Positions 1 to 12,546 of a stretch of 64,000 nucleotides of DNA are shown piece after piece. This DNA comes from Lunularia cruciata. Lineage: Eukaryota > Streptophyta > Marchantiopsida > Lunulariales > Lunulariaceae. The notes under the pieces are model-generated. The model saw nothing but the letters and a program-made list of their open reading frames with translations, was not told the DNA's origin and made no database searches. A program made the position numbers and the translations under genes. Location: positions 75,680,552 through 75,744,551 of the forward strand of contig OX419756.1 in assembly GCA_948567375.1 (NCBI GenBank). The letters are read 5' to 3'. Each line of letters opens with the position of its first letter. Position 1 is the stretch's first letter.

Positions 1-836
1 CTTTGTAGCTAAACTCCATAATGTTATAGGATTCCACACCATTCAACACCCAATAAACTTCATAAAATGGTGTTAGATGGGTAAACATCAAATTCCAACA
101 GCTATAGTTGGAATCAAGGAGTTCAATCTTGATGTAATTGGCCTCAAAATTACCCTTGGCTTGCATTACCCATGTCTAGAGGTATTATTCTTTCTTTACT
201 CAATTATTTTTCTCCAATTTTCTCCAATTTTCAAAAGTTTAGTCTCCATTTTAGTTTTTTGGGTCTCAATTATTATAGCCTATAGGCTTCACCTGGCATT
301 GACTATCCCATAGCGCTTCCACATGTCACCCATTCTTTTGAGCATTGTCCACAATTAAAATCCTAAACCTTGATCTTGTCTCATAGTGCCAATAAGTGTC
401 ATCTAGCATCGCTGCATGATTTTTTTAGTGTTTCTTGCCTTGTATTAGTGCCTACTTGGTAGCACTAACGGGCATCTCCTTGCATCATCTGGCATCACCC
501 TATGTTTAGACACTTGCCTTCAACTTGCATTTTAGGCTGTTGCGGCATCCGGTGCCACAACACTTGTCTGCCAACGCCGGTGGGCGTTGCTCCGTGGCAA
601 TCTCCCTATAATTTCCTATCTTGGGGTGGCCACGAGCAGCATCCCATGACATCCCATCACTTTTCTGCTATTCAAGGCACTGATAGGTGGTGACCAAAGT
701 TTTTTTGTATGAGGAATGAGGTTTAAGGCTTTTTGGTTGGTAGTTTTTGCAAATTCTTCCATGTACTGAGTTTATGAGTTCTTGGGACAAGAATTCTTGA
801 ACAGGTTTGGTCAAAGGGAGGCAATTTCAATCGACA
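1..836. other. Gene-free flank, repeat-like
   Basis: No convincing coding region. The text around 360-680 is rich in short related phrases built on GGCATC and GTGCC, as in degraded repeat DNA. A motif near the left edge (GCTAAACTCCAT, about 7-18) recurs near 5374-5385, suggesting that the first 5.5 kb shares ends of one repeat family. Confidence 0.4.
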
Positions 837-1385
837 ATGGATATAGTTAGTGATGCACTTGCCATGCCAAGAGGGAGGACACCAAGAAGGAGGATTGTTC
901 TTTACACAACTATTTTAGATTGGTTTCCAGAAAGAGATAGGGTTGCAAAGAGGTATTTGGCAAGGCAATGTGTGTATCCTACTTTTAGTGCTTTCTTCCA
1001 GTTGATGGGTGCACTTGGTGCACCAACTATTTGGCCCACGATTGTACATGAGTATTTGGTTCTCAACACCAAGACAAAGTTGAGGAGATTTGGTATGGAG
1101 GATTATGATTGGGGGGAGTTAGCATTTCAAGCTATCACTATAGAGGTGTGGACTTTGCAAAGCCAATTGAGGAGACCTAAGGAGAACATGTTTAGAGTCA
1201 CCTTCCATGGGTAGATAATCACTCACCTCTTTATGGAGAGACATTTTATTCCTAAGGAGGAAGTGATGTACTTGAGTGATAGAGAGGAGGAGATTATACG
1301 CAATGAAGAGGATGATGATGATCATGAGAATGTAGAGTATGAGGACAAGGACAAGAGTGTTGATGATATGGAGGATGAGTGAGAG
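837..1385 (+). pseudogene. Broken ORF with acidic tail, probably transposon-derived
   Basis: From the ATG at 837 the frame is open for 125 codons to a TAG at 1212-1214. The same frame then continues for 55 more codons to a TGA at about 1381. The part after the TAG is strongly acidic, with runs of Asp and Glu, so one stop seems to split what was a longer protein. The first part is rich in Arg, Trp and Tyr and contains a stretch around residues 80-115 reading GMEDYDWGELAF and EVWTLQSQ. I do not recognise the family. Position among repeats and the in-frame stop suggest a decayed mobile-element protein rather than a cellular gene. Confidence 0.4.
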
Positions 1386-3062
1386 GATGAGGATAGTGAG
1401 TGATTGATTAGATTTGAGTTTTGGCATATTTTTGTATGTTTTCATTGTTTGAAAACATACAAAGTCCTATTGTATATACCATTACTAGATTTAATAAATG
1501 AGTTAATTTAACATACCATAATTAATGAACGTGTGTATTTACTTCATCAAAAGTGCATTTTACTTGATTGATGACTATATGTGCCACTTGTGACCAGGTG
1601 TTCAACAGATTTGTGTTGAGACACATGCCTTACCAATACTGAAGGTATTGAGCCATGTATTCTCTTCCCATGCTTCCAATGGAAGAAGATCATTTTTGTG
1701 GATATTACTTGTTTGGAATCATTATAGCTTCATGGTAGCACCAATTTCTATGCATGGGAGAGTTGGAATACTAGGCATAGCTGGTGCCCTCACACACAAT
1801 TAGGACATGTAGGATGAGTAGCACGTCTTGGTGTTAGTCATTTCATCTAATTTTGTTTGTTATGCTTTGAGGTTATCTTGTGAATAGGTCTTACTCCGGA
1901 TGGAGTGGATTGGTTGGTTTGGAGCATGTGGCACTTGGTCTTGCCTCATCTCTTGTTTTTGTTTTGTAGATGTCCAGTGAGATGATGAGTCTAGAAGACT
2001 TAGAGTTAGATCATATGAGCATCTCACTTCATTAGGTTTACCTCTTTGTGATCTTTTGATCCTAGATAGTTATGCACTCTCTAATTGTGGGAACCATCCA
2101 CATGGAGCTATCCATCCTATCCGTGTCTATCCTTAAAGGGTAAAGAGAACATCATACACTTGGTTGGTCATTTGACCTCTTGATGAGTGCTTTGGATAGA
2201 TTTGTCCATGATGATAGCTACTATTAGTTAGGCAGAAGAGGAGTGGACATCCGATAGACTGAGTTCGTATAGTAGTGACCTATATTCCCTTCTTGCTAGC
2301 GATATCAAGCACTGACACTTGGACGAGAGCGAGTGGCACCTTTGGTGGTCATTGAGTCCATTTAGGATTCAACATCATGTATATTATCATAGAATTGATA
2401 ATGCAGTAGCAATACTTAGGCACCATGTTGCATCTCCCTCTTCTTCTTCACCTCCTTCTCCTCTAGCATAGTGACATGCTTTAATGGCTGCACATTTATA
2501 CACATTTTATGTATATTTATACACATCTTATGTACCATATTCTTTCTCATACCTTTATTTCCATTCTCAATTTCTCCTTGCCAAACTCTCATATCTATTC
2601 TCATGTGATATGTATCACTTGTGCCTTGATCTTGCCTTGTGCATCAAACTGGTTTAATTGGACGTCACCTTGCACCTATGTGCACTACCTACAACCAACG
2701 GGCACCATTGTGTGTTGCCCTGAATCAAATCTGCTTACTTGGCTTTGATGCACACTTTAGAGTGGAACATTGGGCACCTAAGTGCACTTATTAATCCACA
2801 TCACCTAGTGCCTACATGTATCACATAGCCACAACATGCGCCACCATGTGCTGCTCAAAACCCAACCGGTGCCACTCACCTTTGTGCAAACTTTGGGATG
2901 CAGCACTGGACGGCATTATCTAGTGCCGTCCATTGCTACATCAAGCAGATGTCGACATCAAGCAAGCAGTAACTTTTTCCATGGTCAAAATATAGAGTCT
3001 TAATCAAGTCAATTAAACTCATCTTTATTACAAAAATACTCAGGTTACATTGTTGTGGTATA
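1386..3062. other. No gene seen
   Basis: Only short random frames on both strands. From about 2400 to 2930 the sequence is full of short repeated phrases on CACCTTGTGC and TGCACCTATGTGCAC type themes, which reads as degraded repeat. Confidence 0.45.
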
Positions 3063-3472
3063 CTATTTGCTATCACTAGAGTATGATAAATTTGAATTTT
3101 CCTTCTCCTTCTCTGAAGGAGAAGGATTGATTTCATGATGAACTTGAGTTAGCACTTTGAAATAATAGATTATTTCCTCAAGAGATTTTCCTGCCCATAG
3201 GGGACTCATTTTGATTTCATGAGTGTGCTTTGACTCTAAACTCATCTCCTTGAACATGTGTTTGTCTGCCCTAGCTTTCCTATTATCTACACTCAATTCC
3301 TTCTTGATTTCAACTTTCATATTCTCTGTCTCTAATCTAACATGCTTAGCTTCCATTTTCATCAATGTTTTCTCTCTTTTCCTCATGTTGGTGGCTTCTA
3401 GTTCAACTAGTCATAACTTCTTCTTGGATTCTATAGTATTTGCCTTCAATTTGGTGATTTTTGCTAAATCTT
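3063..3472 (-). pseudogene. Coiled-coil ORF remnant, possibly element-encoded
   Basis: On the minus strand a Lys/Glu-rich, Met-containing stretch of 107 codons begins at the ATG at 3386. The same frame is open upstream to about 3472 except for one TGA near 3408, and the upstream part has the same heptad-like composition (KITKLKANTIESKKKL). The whole reads as an amphipathic coiled coil. It lies just downstream, in its own direction, of the minus-strand LTR-like repeat at 3540-3985, which would fit an internal region of that element. That link is inference; no diagnostic gag motif was seen. Confidence 0.35.
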
Positions 3473-3539
3473 GAGACAATGATATACTAGGTGAAAGTAA
3501 TGTAAGTAATCTTGAAACAATGATACAAAGTACACTCTA

Positions 3540-3985
3540 ACCCATCCTTTGTAGAAATGTAATACTCCGAGGACAAGAGAAAAGAGAAAACACAGATTTC
3601 ACACTCAATAATCCGATGTCCCAAAGGAGCACCTTCTCTTTATTATATAGACAAAAAGGATCTCCTCCAAGGAAGCTCCACCATAGGATTAGGCACACAA
3701 ATAGGTGACATGTCAGCAAGCTCCACCCTTGGATTACTTACTTGGATGGGTGACATGTCGGTCTTGGTCCTATCTGGTTGGTCAAACAAGCTTTGATAAG
3801 AGGGAATCTTTTAAGGAATCTTCTTATATGAATCTCAAAATCACGTGGGTGAGGTACCATTGGAAAGCTCTCAATGAGACTAAGCAGGGAGGAGGGAAGG
3901 CCAGCAATTTGTGCTTAAAAAGGGGGAGGAATTTGAACATTTTTGAGGCCTAATTCATCTGTTTAGGTCTCCAAAATTGCCTTCA
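3540..3985 (-). mobile_element. LTR-like repeat, inverted relative to the copy at 29.0-29.5 kb
   Basis: Read on the minus strand, this stretch matches 29030-29470 in order over several blocks: a phrase with AAACAGATGAA, the block CAAACCAGATAGGA, a GACATGTCAC block, the block CCAAGGGTGGA, and a TATA box (CTATATAATAAA, near 3640-3650 here) followed by a GTGCTCCTTTGG-like phrase. A promoter-like TATA box in the distal third and a second copy elsewhere are what an LTR looks like. The matching downstream partner was not found, so this is a solo or truncated LTR. Confidence 0.5.
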
Positions 3986-4014
3986 AAGATTTTAGGCATA
4001 TTTTGGTTCCTACT

Positions 4015-4295
4015 CTATTAATAAAAAGTCCCTTTTGGTGATACCTCTTTCTGATCTATTTAGTCCATCATGTGTAACATTCTTCTAGATGTTACCAAAC
4101 CAATTTCACCTTTAAATCATATGTCTAGCTATTGATTCTAAGGTTTTCAAGTTTATTCTGGTTTATTCCCTATTAGTAGAAGTACTCTTTTGGTGATACT
4201 TCTATCTGATCTATTTTCACCATCATGTATAACATTATTTCAGATGTTACCAAACTGAATTTCACATCTAGATCATATGGCTAGCTCTTGGTATT
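4015..4295 (+). repeat. 155-bp tandem duplication, third copy at 28.9 kb
   Basis: Two adjacent units share the phrases TTTTGGTGATAC (4033 and 4188), CATCATGTRTAACATT and GATGTTACCAAAC, with a spacing of about 155 bases. A third copy of the second half lies at 28878-28980 in the same orientation. Function unknown; a dispersed repeat family. Confidence 0.6.
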
Positions 4296-4398
4296 AAAGG
4301 AAGTTAGTGGAGGTGGTGTAACGAAAGGTGAGTCCTTTATTGGTGCAACAAATTGTGACTCCTCCTCGAGTGATTGGATTCCATTATCCATGTAAACA

Positions 4399-5183
4399 CT
4401 AAGTATACTTTCCCTTAGGTATTTGGGACAAATTGGGGCAAGAGTTCAAGAGCACCACCTCTAGGGGAGATGGGAATTGAGAGCACTCCTCTGCACCTTC
4501 ATGGACCTCCTCCATGCCAATCTTGCTCAAATTGGGATTTAAATCTCCCAAAATTACCATAGCAGGTGAACTAATGTTTGCTCTATTCACAAACATGACT
4601 TCCATTCTAGAAAAATGTGAGCACAATCCATTCAATTTATCTTCTATAGTTCTCCACCTTTTGCCATATTCTTTCTTTGTGAGACCTTCTCTAGTAGACT
4701 TGTTCTTCAACTCCCAAGTTTCTTTGTACAATTTCATGTACCTCAACCATTTCTTGTAAAGCCTACCACTTCTCATAGTAGTAGGAAATCCTTGCCACTC
4801 TCAAATCAAAATGTTACCATGAAACTAAAAGCAATGGATTTCCAAATGAGCTTTTTGCAATTCCCACCATGAATCTATGTAAAATGCTCAAGGTCCTCCA
4901 AATAATCCAATATTTGGCCATAATGGTGCATCATCATGCAAAACTGTTCATCCTCTTTTGTTTTTCCAAGCACAAAAGAAACCATCCTCAACAACTCTCC
5001 AAATTTCTCTCCAAATTGTTTCAGTTGCAAATCAAAATGTGTAAAAGACCCAAGATCGAGGAGAGAAATAGGAGAATGGAAGATCACATTGAGACACTTG
5101 AATGAGAGAAACTCCAAATGCCTAGCATGAGCTTTGGCTTTGGTACTTATAGAGAGTATACAAGGCCCTAAGAAGTTTCTCAA
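4399..5183 (-). pseudogene. Degenerate minus-strand ORFs, unidentified
   Basis: Two minus-strand open stretches, 5183-4875 (102 codons) and 4776-4399 (125 codons), are separated by about 100 bases containing stops. The second is Lys/Arg/Trp-rich near its start and ends with a low-charge Pro/Leu segment; the first has many Phe, His and Leu. They could be remnants of one transposon protein. No motif was recognised and each is only modestly longer than chance. Confidence 0.2.
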
Positions 5184-5942
5184 GAAGCTTCATTAAGCTG
5201 CTTTTTTGGAATATAAGTAAAGTTAACCGAGAAGCTTCTCAAGAAGCTTCCTTCTAGAAGTTGCTTCCTTGGTATGCAAGCTAAGCTAGTTGGGAAGCTT
5301 CCTACATATTTTTGTAATATTCTAGGCTAATTTATCTTATTTGTTACTTTGTCAACCATCATTAACTTTGTTGCTAAACTCCATATTGTTACAAAATATG
5401 AGTTTATAGGTCTTGGATCTATATCCAAAAGTGAGCCTCTTGCATTGCAACAAGATACTTGATCTCTCATTGCTAAATTTTCATTGCACTTTTGGAGTAG
5501 AATTCTTCAACCCCGAATTAATTTTGTGGTTGTTGTGGGGCAACATGGATCATTTCCCATAACTTGCACTATCCTTTGCCACACTAATCTATGGAAATGA
5601 ACCACCTCACCAATGCAAAACTACAAAACTCACACCATGAATGGTGAATTTGAGTTTGAATATTTGAGAACTGCATTTTGGATCCGCCAAATAATTTCAT
5701 AAATCCCACTCCAAGATCCACCCACCAAACCATGTGGTAACCCTTTCAAAAAACCAAGTCATTTCTTTGATCAATCATTTATTTCAATATTAGATCTTTA
5801 AATATTCACAATTTAACACCTAAATTTTATAAATGAATGCAATTTGGATAATATTTCTATAACGTGATTTATGATGCATTCATTTATTACCAATTCATTT
5901 AAAAATAACTATAAAATTTATTATTTATCTTACATACATCCG
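5184..5942. other. No gene; AAGCTTC-rich patch
   Basis: Around 5170-5300 the palindrome-like unit GAAGCTTCTCAAGAAGCTTC and relatives occur several times. The rest to 5942 is AT-rich without coding signal. Confidence 0.4.
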
Positions 5943-6481
5943 TCACAACCCCCTAATGAGCATAACGAAGGATAACGTGGAGCTTAAGAGAGAAACGGAA
6001 TGAGAAGAACTCGTTCTCCCTGGCTGACCAAGGAGGCGAGACTTGCGAAAGATACAAGCTGACGGATAAATTGACGGGTATTGTTCCCGTCCGCTATAAG
6101 CCAAGAAAAGTGAAAAGTCGTCAGAGTTCTGTAGTGCTGCTGTTTTAGTGGCTCCGCCAAACACGAGGATACGAGCTGGACAATAAGGCCGTACGACTAC
6201 TACGTCAGAGGCCGTCAGCACCCCAGCTGCCCGACAAAACCCAGAGGAGTAGGTTTGCAGTGAGTCTCAGAAATCTCTACTTTAAGTCTAAGGTGTGAGA
6301 ACCTCTTACAGTATACGGGCATTGAATATCCAGAAAGGAAATATCTAGTAATCATAATGAAAATACCTCTGATCGAGCCAGCCTTTACTGCTGCTACCGC
6401 ATTTCCTTCTGGAGAATTTCTTATCCTAAAAGTCGATGGAGAAACCACACATAAAATCCCTTCTTCACTATCCAAGATCCC
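5943..6481 (-). CDS. Possible two-exon gene fragment, unidentified
   Basis: On the minus strand, an open segment (about 6481 down to the 6380s) ends at a plausible donor (AGAG^GTATTTT). A second begins after a CAG acceptor near 6230 and runs to a TGA at 5943-5945. Joining them keeps one frame and gives a peptide whose junction reads SIRAGVLTASDVVVVRP, with a Gly/Ala/Thr-rich segment following. Composition around the join is protein-like (many Val, Ala, Ser) compared with the surroundings. No clear start Met lies upstream; the frame runs back to a TGA about 45 bases further. I do not recognise the family. It may be a truncated exon pair of a decayed gene. Confidence 0.25.
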
Positions 6482-7324
6482 ATGATTGGATGTTAATACG
6501 ATCTCATTTCAACTTTTAGTCTTCTTGCCTTTGGGAGCAAATCGAGGTCCACAGAAATTTACCCCAGTTTATCCTACTTTCTTTGAGGGCATATTTTTTT
6601 GCCATTTTCTCCAAAATTTCCATCTCAAGTTCGTTTGAGTTGTTCATTTACCGCGTCATGAAAAGCATTATTTTGATGCTTTTTATTCCCATGGTGGAAT
6701 CTACACCTGTGTCCATAATTGTCTTTGACATCAAAAACTAGGACTCTACTCAAATCGGTCTACAAATTGGATGTTTCCTCTTAGAATGTCTGGTCATTCT
6801 GAAGGAACAGTTGACATAGTCAGAAAGCTTTTCTAATTCTTTGCGGTGGCTTCGACAAAGATACAAGAGGACATAAAATTTGACACGATTCATGTAGGAC
6901 TTGGCCATTGATTGATTAAAAAATTGTTGAAAGCATGTTAGCCTCGCATGTTGCTTGATGCTTCAAAGTACGAATATCATATAAGATAGACTAGATTCAT
7001 CTATATCACAACGTGAAGACTTTTAACCGTTCCCTTTTGCCGCCACCTTCCCGAAGACCATAAAAAGAGAAAGATATGTGACACAGAATTGGATATGTAA
7101 AGTGTTATATTTTCCTATGTTTCATTCAATCATGATCGTTTTTATCTATACCAATATCCTTTTTTTTGGATGTTTCGGTAGTTTGCAGCTCTTCCGATTT
7201 ACATGCGATCAAGCATGCAATTGTAAGTGCATTAGATGCTACACCCACAAATTGTTGAAAGCATGTTAGCCTCGCATGTTGCTTGATGCTTCAAAGAAAA
7301 AAGACGATCGAGTAAGGAAAATGA

Positions 7325-7470
7325 AGGATGGGAAGACGCCCATCCAGCCGTACAAGGGAGAAAAAAAGAAAAAAAAAAGTAATATGGGGTTAAGCTCCAA
7401 TAGAGTCTATATGAGAAATCTGCCCTACCGCACCTAAGATATCCGAGTTATGCAAGTCGTGCGGTCTACA
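7325..7470 (-). mobile_element. Non-LTR retroelement 3' tail fragment
   Basis: On the minus strand this reads like the 3' end of the insertion at 51074-52286: CGGATATCTTAG, a GCGGTAGGGCAGATTTCTCA-like phrase, CTCTATTGG, AGC, then a GTACGGCTGGATGGGCGTCTTCCC-like phrase. The 5' part is missing, as expected for a heavily 5'-truncated copy. Confidence 0.55.
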
Positions 7471-7743
7471 CACAACTGGAATATCTGAAGAAACATGCTT
7501 CAAAGTAGGAATATCATATAAGATAGACTCGTTTCATCTATATCACAACGTGAAGACTTTTCTCCATTCCCTTTTGCCGCCACCTTCCCGAAGACCATAA
7601 AAAGAGAAAGATATGTGATACAGAATAGGATATGTAAAGTGTCACATTTTCCTATGTTTCATTCAATCATGAGCCTTTTTTCCTATACCAATATCCCTCT
7701 TTTGATGCTCCTGTAATTTGTACACCTTTCGACTTGCTTAACT

Positions 7744-7900
7744 CGATTCTTAGGTGCGGTGGAGCAAATTTCTCATATCGATACTATTGGGACCTAGCCC
7801 CATTCTATCTCTTTTGTCTTCCCCATGTACGGGCTTGATGGGGTCTTCCCGTCCTTCTTGTGTTCTATGAGGTCGACTTTCTTCCCTTTTATCTATACCT
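7744..7900 (+). mobile_element. Non-LTR retroelement 3' tail fragment
   Basis: Shares with the 52 kb insertion the ordered phrases TTAGGTGCGGT, CAAATTTCTCAT, ACTATTGGG, CTAGCCCCAT, TTTTGTCTTCCC and TTGATGGGGTCTTCCC. Opposite orientation to the copy at 7325-7470, with about 270 bases between them. Confidence 0.6.
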
Positions 7901-8001
7901 CTTCTAATGCATTCCTTAATGCATTACAGCACATGGAAACCGCTCTTCAGATTTACATGCGATCAAGCATGCAATTGTAAGTGCATTAAATGCTACACCT
8001 T

Positions 8002-11000
8002 CGAATTAAGAATTTAAAACGATTAGAGAGTCCCAAGTCAGTACAAAGCAAATGATTATTAATGATATGATCTACATGAGAGTTAGAAATGCACCAGACA
8101 ATGAAATTTATGTGAGTTTCTAGGAAACCCTCTAAATACACAAGATTGACTCTTGTTCCCCCCATCCATGCCAAACTCCTGGCATGGATGAAACTTGAAC
8201 TGAAAACTTCTGCGGTGTGGGTCAGCAGCAGATTACATTAATCGGCTCACTTCCATATCTTCATGAGAATCGAATATGAAATATATATACACGGCAATTG
8301 ATTTATTTCCATATCCACACTACACGTACAGTGTATCTCGGTGATAGAAGTAGCCTCGAAGCAGCCTCTGGCAAGAAACTATTCAGGACAGATGTCTTTA
8401 TTCTCTCTTGTCTACATGCACATAATGTTTCCTACTTTGCATGCTCAGTAGAAGCGACTGATTGCTGGGCTATTTAAGAATCCCCAAAACATCTACAGAG
8501 CACTCCATCATGCATCGCCGATAGTCTGTCGAGAAGTTGATGATCTTTACGAAGTACCCTGGACCCTATTACATCGACCCAGGTTAATTCTCTAAGGCTC
8601 AACATCTAAATCAAATCTATGATCTAAGGCTAAAGAAAGCCACGGCGAAACGATGTTTGGTGGAAACGAGAAATGTCTGAACCCCCCTTGGTGCTTGAAG
8701 ATTTCACTTTCATTTTTAGCAATCCTTACCGGAATGACACCCCTAACAACATTTTATTGACAAAGAGTAACATCAAATTTCATTCAGAAATGAACGGGGC
8801 GTGAAAGGTTTTATGGAAGATTTCACAATTGGAGACACAAGTAATGAATAGAGAAACAAATGAGATTTAAAGTTATGAAGAAATCCGTACAAAATAAAAG
8901 AAACCCTTCTTGGCACACCCATAGAAATTTATGAATCATCCTCGACAAGTTTGGGAATGGAATGACTATGGAAAACGTACAAAGTAAATTGAAACCTCCT
9001 ACTGTTTGCCTAATATGGCCACATATATCATGTATAGCAACTTTTAAGCATATATTTCCAAATAATTCAGCTGCTTGAGCTTGAAACATGCAACCCCATA
9101 TCAAATCACAAGTCAATTATACAAAGCAACCATTATGTGAGGGAACACGATCAGAAATCACCGAAATAGAATTTGAGTTGAGAGTTTGATAGGTACATCT
9201 CAGGCTAGGTGGTTTTTACAACTAAACTTTCGTTTGATATGATGTGAAAATTGTTCCAATCAAAGTTGAACCCCTTTAAGTCGAAGCAGTTTTTCTCACA
9301 AGTCGTCACAACAGATGGGAAAACACTCTGTATCTTCTTCTTTTTACAACAAGCAACAAAAAGAATAGTAATTTATGAGATTTTAGAATGTAAATGATTT
9401 AGACATCTTTGAACTTTTTCTCTTTTGATGTGGTAAAGACCTGTGAACATTGTACTGGCAATTGAGCATTCCTCCTTATCCATAATTTCTCTTCTCTTTC
9501 TCCGGTTCACCTTCTTTCCACTCTTTTGATGGAGTACGTCGAGTCTCTTTCCATAACAATAAGAGAGCGAGTGCCTACGAACTACGTCCATATGACAATG
9601 AAGTCATATTCAGGAGCACTTATAAATAAACAAACGACCTATAGGGGCTAAAAGCTCTCTTTCCTATGCAGTGTGTGTATCTTATCGATCTATATTCTCA
9701 AACAGTTGGTCGGTCCTACGTAGAAGCCATATGGAGATTTTCCCCATGTTATACTTGGAGCTCTGTAAGCTAGGTGACATTCTTCGACTGATTGTGTCGT
9801 ACCTGACGGAATGAAATGAAAGCTAGACCTTCAATTCATCATACACTGGCAGGCAACCCAAGTCTTGTAGAATGTCAGACAACCTAAGCCAAAATTCCTT
9901 GGTTTTAATAGCTGCTAGTAGTGAAGACGAGTTAGTCCTTACTCGCAATAGAAGAATTCATGTTCTTCATTCTTGATCAACTCTTCCGACAATAGTGGTA
10001 AAGAGTCCACAGATATAAAAACCCTGAAGAGCAAACTTCAAGGGTTTTTCTATGTGTGGGTAATAACAAGTGTAGCGAAAGCGGTGGTACTCATAAACAA
10101 CCAGGTTAGAAAAACATTCAACACCTAATAAGTAGACATATAAATTGAAAACGGGATGGAAAGACCCATCAAGTTTTACAAATGGGCCCAGTTGGTTTAA
10201 CCAGAGCTAAATCCCATGGTTAACTTGTCTTATTGCGACGATAATATCAAAACTATATAAACTACGTTATCTACACATCATCTAAACATTCAAACAAATA
10301 TAACCTAGTGTGAATATTCATTACAAATAGAGTTTACGAAAAGATCTCATGCTCTTTCTAGTGTGATGGATATCCACCGATTGAAATAAGAAATGTGATA
10401 GTGTATGATATGCTTTCACTCGATCTCTAACCACCAAAGTATCAGAATCATTTACCATCGATCAAAAGAATACAAAATAATAGATCTTCAATAGGTATAT
10501 ATCATAAGATATAAGATGGTGCTCACACGAAAGCAACTTTTTTCGCAGCTTGTTTCCTCGTGGAGGAGTTAACGCTCAAACATTCTACTCTTCACGCAAT
10601 CTATCGTGCTTACGAATGCAAAGAGCTTCCGAGTTTGACGAGCGTCCCCACACTAAACCAGGAAACCCTATCCCATAATGCACCATCTTGCTGGATCAAG
10701 CGTGCATGTATTGGCCCCGCATTACTGGGGTATATTAGGTGGTTTCAATAGCAGAAGTAACGGATGTTATGGGTAATTTAGAAAAACCCGCAGAGTTTCA
10801 TAGCTAATTCATAAAAAATCAATTAAATGTGTAGAAATGCTCCTAAAATTTTAATATTTATTTGCATATATTTTATTTGAAATACATGAAATATTAGTGA
10901 TACTCACAAGATCATTCTTAACTTGAAAAGGTCAATTAGTTATGATTTTCGAGACCCGTAAATATTTTTGATAATGGGCAGTCACCTTCACTACGAATAG

Positions 11001-11524
11001 TCTTGTTATCTCAACTCCACCAGTAGACTTCCCGTGAACATCCATCAAAATTTTTCCGGATGTGAGACCAACTATTGTGCAGATATCGGTTGTCTTCCAC
11101 CTAAACAAAAGTGCCATTAGATTAGTTAGAAAAGGTTTAGTTTTCCCTATTTCAAATCTTTTACATCTAATTATGCGCAGCTGTTAATTGCCTGAAGTAG
11201 TTAATGATTTTAACATTATTATTATAGGACATTTCAAGTAAACGTCATCTGCATTGATATATAGGCAGATGGATCCCGTCTAACAACCAGCAATATACTT
11301 GAATTTCATGCAGTAGTGCATAGCTTTCTTTTCCATGAATCACCTTGTTGGGTTCAAAGCGATATTTTCTTGTCAATTATGGGGCACACCATGTTATATT
11401 GATAAACTAGGCGAGCCAATTGAGAAGAAGGTCTAGTTTACTTCTATCCCGGAACAAACCTCTTTCCAAGAAGGTTCAATATTGTCTACAAATATGACGA
11501 GTTGTCTTTATCCAGTTTCAAAGG
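8002..11524. other. No gene seen
   Basis: Only short frames with no protein-like composition or splice-compatible neighbours. A perfect 11-bp hairpin lies at 8163-8190. A weak relative of the retroelement tail lies at about 10146-10215 on the minus strand (AACTTGATGGGTCTTTCCATCC read on that strand, split by substitutions). Confidence 0.4.
10015..10052. repeat. Hairpin followed by a T-run
   Basis: AAAAACCCTGAAG and CTTCAAGGGTTTTT form an inverted repeat with a 4-6 base loop. It looks like a bacterial intrinsic terminator, but nothing around it is bacterial, so it is recorded only as a hairpin. Confidence 0.4.
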
Positions 11525-11662
11525 AGAGGAAAAGGCGACCGCGTGGCAAACACGAAGAGTGGGAAGACCCCACGAGGTAAAATGCTAAAGAGGAGCTAGG
11601 CTCCAATAGTATCATATGCGAAATTTGTCCTACGGTGCCTAAGATATCCGAGCTAGCTATGC
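11525..11662 (-). mobile_element. Non-LTR retroelement 3' tail fragment with terminal motif
   Basis: On the minus strand it contains CTCGGATATCTTAGGCACCG, CAAATTTCGCATATG, CTATTGGAGCCTAGC, GTGGGGTCTTCCCACTCTTCG and the terminal CACGCGGTCGCCTTTTCC (with small differences between copies). The end therefore agrees with the insertion at 51-52 kb, which supports a defined 3' terminus for the family. Confidence 0.65.
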
Positions 11663-12183
11663 AAGTCGTTTCAAAGGCAGGAAAGTTATAGAAGAATTGC
11701 AATCGTTGTTATTCGACAATTATTCGGTACCAACAGTGCGTTTATGGAAGGAGGAAAGCAGTTTCATAAAGACTGAACTCGTTAGATATACACTCTTAAG
11801 ATATTCGTCAACATGAGAGATTCCTGAGGACAGAGACCATCAGTGGGATCAAAGTCGGTGATGTTGTTGGTCAATGGAAACAACCAGTAGTACAGCGATA
11901 CTTGAAAAGTTTGTTGACCCTGAAAATTAAAATTCGACCGAACGGGAGAATGAGTACGAAGACTTAAGCAAGTGGGACAATGCAGTGATCATGAACAATT
12001 CTTTTTCTTAAGTGAATATGTTGTTTAGATTATAATTTAACGAAAGCATGACGATGTAGAATCCACACGCTATGCTTGACATGTCGTCGAGTATCTCATG
12101 CAGATAGGAAAGGAGCAGTGACAAAGATTTACACGAAAAAGGAAGCAACCAAAAAAATAAAAAAATACTATTATGATGTGAAT

Positions 12184-12546
12184 ATGAAAGCAAATAATTG
12201 GGGGGATAGGGGGATGATCTCCCATTTTCTTCGGTTCTCCATCTCTCCTTCTAGAACATGCCACAACAGAGGGCTCATACTCAATCAAACCGGTCAAGAT
12301 ATTGCTGTGTATATGGGAGAAGGACCCTATCTCAAGTTAACTTTTGTCGAGTTCTCTTTTGATGCGTGTTATGTTGCGAAAAGTCAACTCGGTGACGGGG
12401 AGAGACTTTATCGCGTGTTGAAACAAGTCAATCTTCAATATCCGAAAATAGTCAAAGCTAGGAGTGAGTTGTGCTGTGATATTTGCTCTCATCGTGAATT
12501 TGTTGACAACAACAACAACAACTTGTATTCAAAAGATGATGACTAG
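12184..12546 (+). CDS. Hypothetical protein, weak candidate
   Basis: From the ATG at 12184 the frame is open for 120 codons to a TAG; it is also open upstream to about 12076 without another ATG. The protein has a cluster of four Cys (two in CCDICSH near the end), followed by an Asn run encoded by AAC repeats and an acidic tail. No family recognised. The surroundings are AT-rich and non-coding, so this may be a chance ORF or an exon of a decayed gene. Confidence 0.22.
   Translation: MKANNWGDRGMISHFLRFSISPSRTCHNRGLILNQTGQDIAVYMGEGPYLKLTFVEFSFDACYVAKSQLGDGERLYRVLKQVNLQYPKIVKARSELCCDICSHREFVDNNNNNLYSKDDD

Larger units (their letters stand above)
6919..8001 (+). repeat. Nested direct repeats
   Basis: Three pairs of near-identical segments lie here: about 6963-7160 with 7496-7690 (roughly 195 bases, including a CCGCCACCTTCCCGAAGACC block), 6919-6967 with 7249-7297 (AGCATGTTAGCCTCGCATG), and 7186-7247 with 7944-8001 (ATGCGATCAAGCATGC). 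The offsets differ (533, 330 and 758 bases), so this is not one simple tandem duplication. Two oppositely oriented retroelement tails sit between the copies. Confidence 0.7.
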